A stretch of DNA of 64,000 bases from Stomorhina lunata (Eukaryota; Arthropoda; Insecta; Diptera; Rhiniidae): NCBI GenBank assembly GCA_933228675.1, contig OW121741.1:112772361-112836360 (forward strand), written 5' to 3'. The notes beneath the pieces were generated by a model. It ran no database searches and was not told the origin of the DNA. It saw only the letters and a program-made list of their open reading frames with translations. Position 1 is the stretch's first letter; every line of letters starts with the position of its first letter. The position numbers and the translations under genes were made by a program. Positions 23,366 through 33,063 of this stretch are shown here, one piece after another.

Positions 23366-24708
23366 TTTAATTCCCTTTAAAATGAGCTTATCGTTATGAA
23401 TTCAATTTTTGTTAACATGAAGAAAATTTGGATTGTTTTTCTAATTTCTTTAGTCTTCGTAAAAATTGTAAAAATCATTTTTCTGCTTCTTATTATGGTA
23501 ACCCCGCAAATCAAGAATCTAGTGTATAAATGTTTGTATATAAAACATAATAAATTCGTTTATTTGTTTGTTTGTGTGTGTGTGCAAAATACTTTGTATA
23601 AGTATTTATGCATGCATGTTTATTTTGTTTTTTGTTGCGTAAGTCAGCGGGATTTTATATGAATATCTAATGGATAAAAGGATTTTCGTAAAGTGATACC
23701 AGATAAGATTAAATCATTCACATCTACATACATAAGCACGCATACATCTATCGTAAACTGTGGGAGAAAAACTCTTTTGTTCGTCAGTTCTTGTTAAGAA
23801 TTGATGATTGCATGTGTGCGATTATAAAGGAGTAATAATACTTATTAAAACATTACGTTATTTTTCAGATTTCAATATTAAATTATTATATTTCTTTTAC
23901 TCTTAAGTAGAGATATAATGATGCAATCATGTATGAAATCGGTTTTATTTTTTAAGGAAATAAATGTAAATAAATGCACGATTTATTGTGGGAGGGAAGG
24001 AAGAGATTTGCAAAATGAAATAAGTGGCTCATTTCGCTTATTATCGAAAAAAGTGGTTTAACTCATAAAACGGTTATTTCTTACTACTTTAAAGTAAAAA
24101 TATCTTTTACTTATTTTAACTAATAATTTTGGCGTCAGTGAAACTATTTTACGCCAAAAAAATAACACAAACTTGGAGACTTTGATCCTGTCGCAAGCTT
24201 AAATTTAGCTTAATATTATAAATTTAAATTTAGCTTAACATATTTATCATGAAATATTCTATAGAATGAAATAAATTATTTGAATGCTTATTGTATTAAA
24301 AATATTAACTTATATTTTTAACAATATAAAAGACTTAAGAAATAAATAAAATTATTTGCAATATTTTTTAAAGCATCCTACAAGTATGCAACATGATTTT
24401 CTATATAAGGTTTAAATTATAATTTGGATCAAATTTGGTATCATTTTAATATTTTTCCCAAACCTTTTTTCAAATGGCAGTTTAGAAACAATTTGATGTA
24501 GAAATTTAAGGCAGATCATGTTACTCCATCTGTATTAAGAGTTTTTTTAAATATTGAAGAATCAGATGCTCTTGATGTTCTGGACAGGAGAATTTTATGA
24601 GATGTCCCTTATCCCTACCATATTTTTCTGGGGTCAAAAAAGAATATAAAAGAAGCATTCATGTGCCTTGGTTTTCTGAAATTGTGTAAGAGGTTTTTCA
24701 CTAGTTCT
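23366..24708. other. Unassigned AT-rich DNA
   Basis: An 88-codon frame at 23396-23662 is hydrophobic and cysteine/valine-rich through T- and GT-rich sequence. It has no recognisable motif and I do not call it. No repeat copy is evident. Confidence 0.35.
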
Positions 24709-25018
24709 GGGGCCAAATTACCGCATTCGATATCGATCGAAAACTCAGACTTTTAAGCGAATATTGTGAAGTATACTTTAGGGATGTTGAAAGTTACTTC
24801 GATGCATTGAAATTTGATGTCTAATTTGATTCGTTTTTAAAAACATATAGTTCAATTAAAACTCTTTTACTATTGTTCATCTTTTAGCAAATAACTTCAA
24901 AAAAATATAGTAAACTGTGCACCTTTTAAATAATTTTGATTATCCTTAATGTATGCTATACAAATGTTTTGAAAATATCTAAGATTTTGATCAATATCGA
25001 ATGCCGTAATTTAGCCCC
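24709..25018 (+). mobile_element. Foldback MITE of family M4
   Basis: The ends are GGGGCCAAATTACCGCATTC and its inverse (about 24980-25018). Inside these, the left arm 'gtgaagtatactttagggat' and the inverse of the right arm 'tagcatactttaaggataat' also pair imperfectly. The terminal repeat is therefore about 100 bp on each side. It is about 310 bp and non-coding. Other copies lie at 46133-46200, 51402-51609 (inverted), 57606-57925 and 57926-58244. Confidence 0.7.
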
Positions 25019-25927
25019 TGATTTATTAACAATTTACACTATATAATACATTTTAATGTATGAGTCGGAGCTTTAAAGTCACTATCAGTGATAGTAGGGT
25101 ATCCAACTCTATTGATGAACTGAAAAATCATCGGATTATTTCATACTCTTCGTTTATAACTACTTTGTGATATGCTCATTTCCTCATTTCCGAAACTTGG
25201 AATTTCTTATGCTATATATGTCTACCTTTTGTAGTTCATCCCTTCGTGGTCAATTGGCCATACAGAACAAAGCTCTTTATATAAAATTCGTCTGTGAGAT
25301 GTTGCTACCCGCAAAACCCTGCCAGTTGCAATATTGGGAAGTTTAAATTAAATATTCGTTAATACTACTCTATTTATCTCTTATTCTATACAATGCCTAC
25401 CAACATACAGTTCCAAAGATTTACGTTCCTTATTGCTGAATAATTAAGGTTTTTCTTATCATATGCCTCTGTTGGCGTTTATGGCACTTAGCATATTCCT
25501 ATCAAAGATGACATTTCTTACAAATTTTTCAATGCTATTTTTTATTTAAAAAATTAAATCGTTATATAAAGGATTGAATCTGATTGAATCATCAATACAT
25601 GGTCATAAGCTCGAAATGCCTCTTCAGCTCTTTACAAGAAGACCTTCTTACATTTCAAGAAAATAGCTATAAAAGCTTTTGGTTATTGGTGCTTCTACCA
25701 ACTTAAATGACCTATATTTACAACCTGTTACGGTCAAAGACCGAGCACATTTTACGCTTCGATCTTATGTGCATATTCTCCAATTTTGTAGGCCAAGCAT
25801 TTGAAGATTTTAATCTACTTGGTTATTCCATAAAAGTTTGGGACGTACTCTTTTAACAGTATAAGGGCCGTTTATATATAGTTTAAGCTTTTCCATAGTA
25901 ATTGTTTCTTCCAAGATTGTGTTACTA
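25019..25927. other. Unassigned DNA, possibly decayed coding sequence
   Basis: Base composition is slightly less skewed at 25230-25860 and the sequence reads less repetitively, which could mean an old transposon gene. No frame of useful length survives and I recognise no motif. Confidence 0.25.
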
Positions 25928-26479
25928 GCCCGACGCACACTGGGATTTTGCTGACAAAAAATACATTTTTCGAGTATAAAATATTAAAAATGTAATGATG
26001 CAGTTTTGTAGATAACTATTTTTTTAAGCGAAATGCACCATTAGATTTTTAATCTTTTTAAATTTTTTCCCCAAAGTAACTTGGCAAAATCACCTAAATG
26101 AAATTCTGCAGAAACTGCCTTAGATTTTCGTGCATTTTAATGGTTCGGTTACATTATATCTTTTAGCGATATATGTAAGAATATTTTAAAAATAAAATAC
26201 TTTAAAATTAAGTAAAAAAAATATATATACTAGAAAACGAAAAAAATTAATAAGATACTCTGATTTTAATGATGGCGCATAAAAACGCAGTGTTCTGAGT
26301 TTTTCTTGGAAAAAAAATTTTGTTTTTTTCTAGCTTTGTGTTCTGGTTACAATCAAATAAAAGGTGGAAATGTATTCTTTCGATTTCATAAATAACATTT
26401 TCATAATATTCCATAATATTACTGTTGAACAAATTTTTAAATTTTATAAAAAAAGTCAAATAAAATTTCATCTCAATAG

Positions 26480-27822
26480 AAAGTGCTATAGTCAGTCAAG
26501 CCCGACCATACGATACCCTTTACCACTAAGGTCAAAGGTGTTATTTTTCCTGTATAAAGACAAATATTTGCTAAATTTTGCCATGTTTGATTTTCTTAAG
26601 CTGTTTCGTCATTTAGACTTATATGAGAGCTATGGTCAAATGTGGACCGATTATCTCGTTTGTAATTTAAGAAAAGTGGTCTGCAAAGAGCATCTTTGCT
26701 TTTTTTTGGTTTTAGCGTTTTTATTGACATTTTTCCTTGAGTTATTTCTGAGTGTTACATATCATGTCGATTGCACTCTTCTTATAGACTAAATATACCA
26801 ACAATAAATATTTAAAAACACCACAGTAGAGATCAAGCAAACTCCGAACAACGGTATAATTCAAAGATTCTTTATACTACACTCTTTGGAATCATTGTCC
26901 CGTTCGCGATGTCCCGTTCGCGATTTAAAATAAAAATATTTAAAAAAAATAATAATAAGGATAATTAAAAAAACAAAATGCTAAATAAAAGCTTTATATC
27001 TCTGCTTTAGTTAAAAAATAATCTCCATTTAATAAACTGACAAAATTCGCAGACTTTTAAAGAAAACCACACACCGAAAAAAATGACTTACATTTTTTGT
27101 CCCGTTCGCGATCGCAAGTTTATCGAAAATATTTGGAGAAAGTTCATATTTTATAATTTTCTTTTTGTTCTCAAAAATTGTTCTACTAAAATGCTATTAA
27201 ATATTTATAAAAAGTTAAAAAAAAATTTAAGTTTTCATATTTTTTTTTCAAGTTGAGTGCGTACGAATGTCCCGTTCGCGGTCCTGGAAATGCCCATATG
27301 CAAAAAATAAACTTAAAATTCTTATTATCTTTAGATTTACAAGCGTTTTAGTGATTTTTGTCGTTTTAGTGCGTTTTTAAAGAAAAGTTTGTTTGGGAGC
27401 TATGCTCAAATGTGAACCGATTTTAACGATATTAGGAACAGTGATCTAGGTTTACATAAGGAGTATTTGCTTCAAAATTCATGAAAAAGAATTGATATTT
27501 GTGGCCAATATATCAATTCCGAGAAGTGGGACCTATGGGAGGTACCATAAATAATGGACCAATTTTGACGAGTTTCCATTATCAAAAAAATGATCTGTGC
27601 CGAATTTCATCAAATTATCTTTAGAATTGCGACCTGTAGTTTGATTACAAGGTTTACATGGGGGTCCAGCCAGCCAGACGGACGGACATTGCTTAATCGA
27701 CTCAGAAAGTGATTCTAAGCCTATTAGTATACTAAAAGGTGGGTCTTAGACAAATATTTGCATGCGTTACATACATCAGCACAAACTTATAATACCCTTT
27801 CCACCTATGGTGGTGAAGGCTT
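26480..27822 (-). mobile_element. DINE-like element D2 (CCACC subfamily), interrupted by element B
   Basis: On the minus strand it begins with a 5' hairpin (ATACCCTTTCCACC / GGTGGT near 27790-27815) and ends 'gggcttgactgactatagc' at about 26480. It includes the block 'gtccgtccgtctggctggct' and the phrases 'ggtaccataaataatgga' and 'agctatgctcaaatgtgaacc', shared with D3, D5 and D6. The segment 26663-27297 replaces the stretch that in D6 lies between 'ggtccacatttgaccc' and 'ttattttttgcatac'. It lies within element X. Confidence 0.65.
26663..27297 (+). mobile_element. Element B: four TGTCCCGTTCGCGA motifs, relative of element A
   Basis: The motif TGTCCCGTTCGCGA is at 26896-26909, 26910-26923, 27098-27111 and 27268-27281 (last base G), all in one orientation. 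Spacing is 14, 188 and 170 bp, against 14, 173 and 178 bp for the last four motifs of element A. Connecting sequence is partly alike: 'tacattttttgt' against 'tccattttttgt' before motif three, and 'cgtacgaatgt' against 'cgtacaaatgt' before motif four. The right ends are GGAAATGCCCATAT and GGATTTGCCCATAT. The left end is not clear and may be truncated. It is non-coding and sits inside D2. Confidence 0.55.
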
Positions 27823-27984
27823 AATCATTTCCATATTACATACAATAACGAATTGTTAAAGATTATTTAACGGGTATTTAAAAGAAGTGATGAATAAGAT
27901 AAACAAAGCAAAATTTATAAATATGTCTGCAATATTTAACTCCGCCGAATCTTAATTACTCTTCATTATAAGTTAGTTACTATC

Positions 27985-28170
27985 CGTTATGTGATAAAAA
28001 TCAATCGTTTTCAAATCGTTACATTTTTTATATAGTTCTTTAGATAATTTTCGTTTATTTTCCCCCCAAAAAACATAAAAATTAGGTCTGATTTCTTATC
28101 TTTTATTTGGTTTGATTTTTTTATATGTGAAACCGATCGATTTGAAAACGATTGATTTGAAAACGATCGA
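27985..28170. mobile_element. Decayed MITE of family M1
   Basis: The interior words 'ataattttcgttta', 'tttccccccaaaaa', 'tcttttatttggtttgattt' and the arms 'cgttttcaaatcg' / 'cgatttgaaaacga' match 511-740. The outermost bases of the termini have decayed. It lies in the region of element X copy 1. Confidence 0.55.
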
Positions 28171-28661
28171 TAGCTTAGAAAATTTAGCTTGATAGTTATT
28201 TATTTTGATATTTTGGACACCATTAGGCGTGTCAAATTTTCTATTAACTTTAAATGTATTTTTATAACACTAATGATTTGAAGTAAGTTTTATGACATTT
28301 GGTGACGAAATAAAAATTTTGAAAGAAAAAATATTTTCAGCCTATTTGGGCTTGGTCAATTTTGATTAAACTTTAAAATTTTCTTAACTAAGGTAATAAA
28401 AGCAAACGTATAAAATTTCAATGCTCTATGAGCCCTCCTTATATTTTCCTTTCAAACCTCAAGAGATCGGGGATTGTCATTATAAACAATCTCTTTGAGG
28501 AAGATCCATAAAACACCCATTGCAGTTAGATTGGGCACCAACTATGGCCAATATATGTCGTGAAGCAAATCCATCGAAGCTGAGGCGGTGTTTGCAGTTG
28601 GCCCATCCTGTTAAAACCACTAATGTGAAGATATATTGTAATTGTAATGGTTTAACTTCAT

Positions 28662-29744
28662 TAATTCGTAAATTATATAAATGTGATTAAAGTAGTATAA
28701 TGTCCTGTTCCACGATCTCGAAGGAATGCTTTTTTTCTTATCCTATACGAAAGAAATTTGTTTTTCGTTTCACTAACTTATTTTATGTGAAAGATAAGTC
28801 GAAAAACAAGTCGAAAGAAAACGTAAGTATTTTCATACAAATTTCTGTTTCACTATTTCGAACAAGTTACCAGCAATACGAAAGCAAATGTCAAAATGAA
28901 TAATTCGTAAATTATATAAATGTGATTAAAGTAGTATAATGGCCTGTTCCACGATCTCGAAGGAATCCTTTTTTTCTTATCCTATACGAAAGAAATTTGT
29001 TTTTCGTTTCACTAACTTATTTTATGCGAAAGATAAGTCGAAAAACAAGTCGAAAGAAAACGTAAGTATTTTCATACAAATTTCTGTTTCACTATTTCGA
29101 ACAAGTTACCAGCAATACGAAAGCAAATGTCAAAATGAATAATTCGTAAATTATATAAATGTGATTAAAGTAGTATAATGGCCTGTTCCACGATCTCGAA
29201 GGAATCCTTTTTTTCTTATCCTATACGAAAGAAATTTGTTTTTCGTTTCACTAACTTATTTTATGCGAAAGATAAGTCGAAAAACAAGTCGAAAGAAAAC
29301 GTAAGTATTTTCATACAAATTTCTGTTTCACTATTTCGAACAAGTTACCAGCAATACGAAAGCAAATGTCAAAATGAATAATTCGTAAATTATATAAATG
29401 TGATTAAAGTAGTATAATGGCCTGTTCCACGATCTCGAAGGAATCCTTTTTTTCTTATCCTATACGAAAGAAATTTGTTTTTCGTTTCACTAACTTATTT
29501 TATGCGAAAGATAAGTCGAAAAACAAGTCGAAAGAAAACGTAAGTATTTTCATACAAATTTCTGTTTCACTATTTCGAACAAGTTACCAGCAATACGAAA
29601 GCAAATGTCAAAATGAGTCACTTGATATTTTGCTTTCGAATAGAAACGAACGAAAGGCTTCGAAATATTGAAACCAAAATTCATTCGAATTCGAGTTACT
29701 CACTTTCTTTCGAGTAGATTTTCTTTCGAAATCGTGAAACAGGC
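28662..29744 (+). repeat. Tandem amplification of an M3 MITE left end plus host flank (239-bp unit)
   Basis: Units start at 28662, 28901, 29140 and 29379. Each holds about 40 bp of flanking DNA ('taattcgtaaattatataaa') and about 199 bp of the MITE's left side. The fourth continues into the complete MITE, which ends at 29744. Units two to four are identical over the 199-bp MITE part as far as I can read. Unit one differs at three positions (TGTCC/TGGCC, AATGC/AATCC, ATGTG/ATGCG). The recurrent 67-codon frames are translations of this unit, not genes. Confidence 0.92.
29420..29744 (+). mobile_element. Full-length M3 MITE at the end of the tandem array
   Basis: It runs GCCTGTTCCACGATCTCGAA to the inverse of GCCTGTTTCACGATTTCGAA, about 325 bp, non-coding. 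The tandem duplication joined 'gtcaaaatga' inside the MITE to 'taattcg' in the flank. Confidence 0.85.
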
Positions 29745-29789
29745 TTTAAATTCTTTATGAATTTTAAGGTAATTTTTTTTTAATTAATA

Positions 29790-30113
29790 GCCTGTTTCAC
29801 AATTTCGAAAGAAAATCTATTCAAAAGAAAGTGAGTAACTCGAATTCGAATTAATGTTGGTTTCACTATTTCGAAGCCTTTCATTCGTTTCTATTCGAAA
29901 GCAAAATATCAAGTGACTCATTTTGACATTTGCTTTCGTTTTGCTGATAACTTGTTCGAAACAGTGAAACAGAAATTTGTATGAAAAACTTACGTTTTCT
30001 TTCGACTTTTTTTCGACTTATCTTTCGCATAAAATAAAGTAAGTAAAACGAAAAACAAATTTCTTTCGTAGAGAATTAGAAAGAAAGCATTCCTTCGAGA
30101 TCGTGGAACAGGG
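29790..30113 (-). mobile_element. Inverted full-length M3 MITE
   Basis: This 324-bp copy starts GCCTGTTTCACAATTTCGAA and ends TCGAGATCGTGGAACAGG, opposite in orientation to the copy ending at 29744 and only 45 bp away. The element's own ends are inverted repeats. Orientation is judged from the interior words ('ggcttcgaaat', 'cgttttctttcgac'). Confidence 0.85.
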
Positions 30114-31324
30114 GATAAACTTAGACTTTGTTGGTATCTTCAACTCTACAACGCCAGAAGCTGAGGGTTAAAAAATTAAGTTATGATAATGATCATACAA
30201 GATTCGCCTTAGCCTAATATAACAATTATAAATGTCATATTATTATCTAGAGTAAAATTACAAATTAATTTTTCCAATTTTCTTTTAAATGTTATCAATA
30301 TTTATTTTTTTATATTTAATATCATTTGATTAAAAATGTTCATCAGAACTTTTGTACAACCAAAATTATAAATTAAAATTACTTTTTTGACCTTTAACTC
30401 TGTTTGCTTTTTAATTTTTTATATTCATATTTTTTTTTAATACAAAAAATACCTTAATGTATACAGATATAAGTATTTTAAATTAAAATCCAGCTCCATC
30501 TGTTCATGCATTATGTAAAAATATTTTGTCAACTTAATTCTTTAAATCTTTAAAAAGCATGATAATTTTGAGTTTTTATTTTTTTTTGTTGGTCTGCGAA
30601 AGTGTATTCGTGCACGTTGGGCAAATTTGAATAAAAGAGAGCCCTTAAGATAATTTACATATTGAATGTTACACAGATAAAGACAAACTGTATTTAACTT
30701 GGTCCTTTATCATTGGAAAGATATGATTTGATTTCACTTCTTTTTTTGTTGTTTTTTGGTTTTCTGAAAACCTTTTAATTTTCTCCCTTTTCTTTTGCTT
30801 TTTTTTTTGTGAAATGATTTTTTTTGTGTGTATTTTATTTTAAAGTATCCTGCAGCAATTTTAATAACAACCACAATGTTATCAATTTTTTGTTTTTGAT
30901 TTTGTTCGTTTTTGTTTTTTCTGTTTAAATTTGTTTGTGTGACATATTTTATTGTATGTTCGTTAAGGACAACTTTGGCATACATTTTTTTTGGTCGTTT
31001 GGTACTAATAAAAAATAAAACAAATATGTTTAAACATAATTTATTTTGGCATTGGTTACTGAGGATGTTGAAGTAATTGTGGAAATTGTATTGTTTTTCC
31101 ATCACAAAGGATATTTGTTGCAGATTTTCGGAGAATATTGAATAAGGCATACAAGTGAATCCATTTCTTCTTTAAAAATAATTTTTAATTACAAGCAATA
31201 ATAAGTTAGCGAATTTTGTGATATATTTTCTCCATTAACAAGCTCAACATTATCCCTATTTTCGATAGTGAAACTATAAATACAATTTGTCATTTAAAAA
31301 TTATTTACTTTTGGTCTAAATTTC
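30114..31324. other. Unassigned AT-rich DNA
   Basis: A lysine/asparagine-rich 138-codon minus frame (30734-31150) crosses T-rich runs and ends in a KKK tract. It has no recognisable domain and I do not call it a gene. Confidence 0.35.
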
Positions 31325-31525
31325 GCAAAAAAAAAAAAAATAACCCGTTTTTTCCCATACAAATGGGCTCTTAAACTTTGGACCCGATGCGCGTCCATAG
31401 AACGTTGTCCAATTTGGCTCAAATTTTCAGATCTAAATTTTCGGACCTAGTGTCACAATATTCCGTAGAAAAAGATTTTAAATCAAAGAAAAAAATTTTA
31501 TTGTCACCCTAATGTATATGTACCG
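31325..31525 (-). repeat. Dispersed repeat R1, copy 1
   Basis: It is the inverse of 40947-41135. Shared words include 'gggctcttaaactttgga', 'gcgtccatagaacgttgtcc', 'ttggctcaaattttcaga' and the outer end 'ttagggtgaca' (inverse at about 31500-31512). It is non-coding. The type is not assigned. Confidence 0.7.
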
Positions 31526-31699
31526 AGGACAATTAATCACGTATTAATAAGGTAAAATCTGCGTTCAATATTAACCGATCTATTTGAAATACTCGAAAAA
31601 TACCAACTACAACTACGATACGAATTTACAACTTTAACGTCAAATCCATCCATCTGTAAAACTTGGAAACACACAAATGCTAAAAATATGCGCCTGCAA

Positions 31700-33063
31700 A
31701 CTTTTGAAGAAATGAAGATTTACTAAAAGCGATAAACCTAATCTCTGATTCTATGCAGTTTTGTCAGGGCAAATGGCGGTGGATAGGTTACACACTTCAA
31801 GGAATAAACATCAAACATCATCTTCGATGGAATCCATAGGAAAGAGGACGGGATTTTGCTGACAAAAAATATATTTTTCGAGTACAACATATCAAAAATG
31901 TAATGATGCAGTTTTGTAGAGAACTGTTTAGTTAAGGGAAATGCATAATTAGATTTTTTCCTAAGTAACGTGGCAAAGTCACCTTAATAAAATTCTGCAG
32001 AAACTGCCTTAAATTTTCATGAACTTCAACGGTTCGGTTACATAATTTGTTTTTGCGACATATGTTAACTATAAAAATATTTTGAAAATATAGTACTTAC
32101 AAATAAATTTAAAAAAATACATATTAGAAACCGATAATAGTTAACAAGATATTCAGGTTTTAATGATGGCACTTTAAAATGCGCTGTTTCAAGATTTTCT
32201 TGGACAACAGAAGGTTAGCTTTGTGCTCTGGTTACAATTAAGTAAAAGGTGGAAGAGTATTATTTCAGTTTAATGTAATGTATGTAATGTAAGTATTATT
32301 TCAGTTTAATGAATAAAATTCCCAAAATATTCCATACTGTTGAACAAAGTTATAAATTAAAAAAAAAGTCACATGAAATTTCAGCTCAATATTTCAAAGA
32401 AACATCATATATAAAAAGTATACATATATACATATATAAAAAGTATATGCATACTTTTAGGCTTCATTGTTTTCATATTGAAAGCAATAATAACGATTTG
32501 TTAAAGATGGGTATTTAAAAGAAGTGTTGAAAGAAAATATATATTCGGCTTATATGTGCGGTGGGTATTGGGCGTGGCAATTTCCATAAAACTTTCCTTA
32601 TATTTCAACTTTGTAATACTTATAATCTGTGTCCAGTTTCGTTACGATCGGTTAAGAAACAAACATTTGAGGCGAAAACGTTTTTTTGGGCTATATGGGC
32701 GGGGAGCGATGGGAGTGGCAGATTTCAATGAAACTTTCTAAATAATTCGATTAAGAAACAAATATTTGGGGCGAGAAAATATTTTGAGCCCATATGAGGG
32801 GGGGGGTGTCGATGTACGTGGTCAATTTAAATGAAACTTTAAAATTTCCTTAAATCAGTAGATAGAAGCACATGTACCAAATGTCAATGCTTCATGAGCC
32901 CTACCTATATTTTTTGCCAAGGGATGTATGAAGAAATCCCACTGTGCGTCATGTTGGTTGTAGAACGTGGAGAAGATCAATTGATGCGAAGTTGCAAGCA
33001 GCAAATTATTCCTGGAATGACATACGCCTAATATCTCGCAACAGAGTTTGATATAAGAGGATG
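31700..33063 (+). pseudogene. Second RTE LINE tail, split by element X
   Basis: 31700-31851 encodes, with stop codons, KWRWIGYTLQG and LRWNP followed by ERGR. 32951-33063 encodes RTWRRSIDAKLQAANYSWND. Placed together these correspond to the frame at 2059-2358. The join falls at the 'NPQ...RTW' stretch. In-frame stops (for instance after LRWNP) show it is long dead, more decayed than the first copy. The insertion of X between the halves is later. Confidence 0.7.
31852..32950 (+). mobile_element. Element X, copy 2
   Basis: It begins GGGATTTTGCTGACAAAAAA (the first bases of the terminal repeat seen in copy 1 are missing) and ends AAATCCCACTGTGCGTC, the inverse of GACGCACAGTGGGATTT. At about 32545-32900 it contains three diverged units of roughly 100-125 bp with 'gggcgtggcaatttccat', 'gaaactttc' and 'ttaagaaacaaa' words. 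It is non-coding. The right end also resembles the left end of element Z, so X and Z probably share a transposition system. Confidence 0.6.

Larger units (their letters stand above)
25928..28470 (+). mobile_element. Element X, copy 1, carrying nested insertions
   Basis: It starts with GACGCACACTGGGATTTTGC (about 25930). The left part (to about 26478), the segment 27823-27900 ('aacgaattgttaaagatt', 'gggtatttaaaagaagtg') and the segment 28340-28460 ('atttcaatgctctatgagcc') match copy 2 at 31852-32950 in the same order. The interruptions are a DINE copy (26480-27822), itself interrupted by element B, and a decayed M1 MITE (27985-28170). The expected right terminus is not recognisable. No coding frame is present. 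Confidence 0.55.

Noticed and set aside
25230..25860. Decayed transposon protein
   Set aside because: Composition is suggestive, but no frame or motif could be recognised.
26364..26792. 142-codon plus frame as a gene
   Set aside because: It runs across the junction of element X and the inserted DINE copy, so it is a chance frame.
28700..29671. Four nearly identical 67-84 codon frames as a tandem gene family
   Set aside because: They are translations of the 199-bp MITE portion and use the element's non-coding terminal repeats.
30734..31150. 138-codon lysine/asparagine-rich minus frame
   Set aside because: Driven by T-rich runs, with no recognisable domain and a poly-lysine end from an A/T run.
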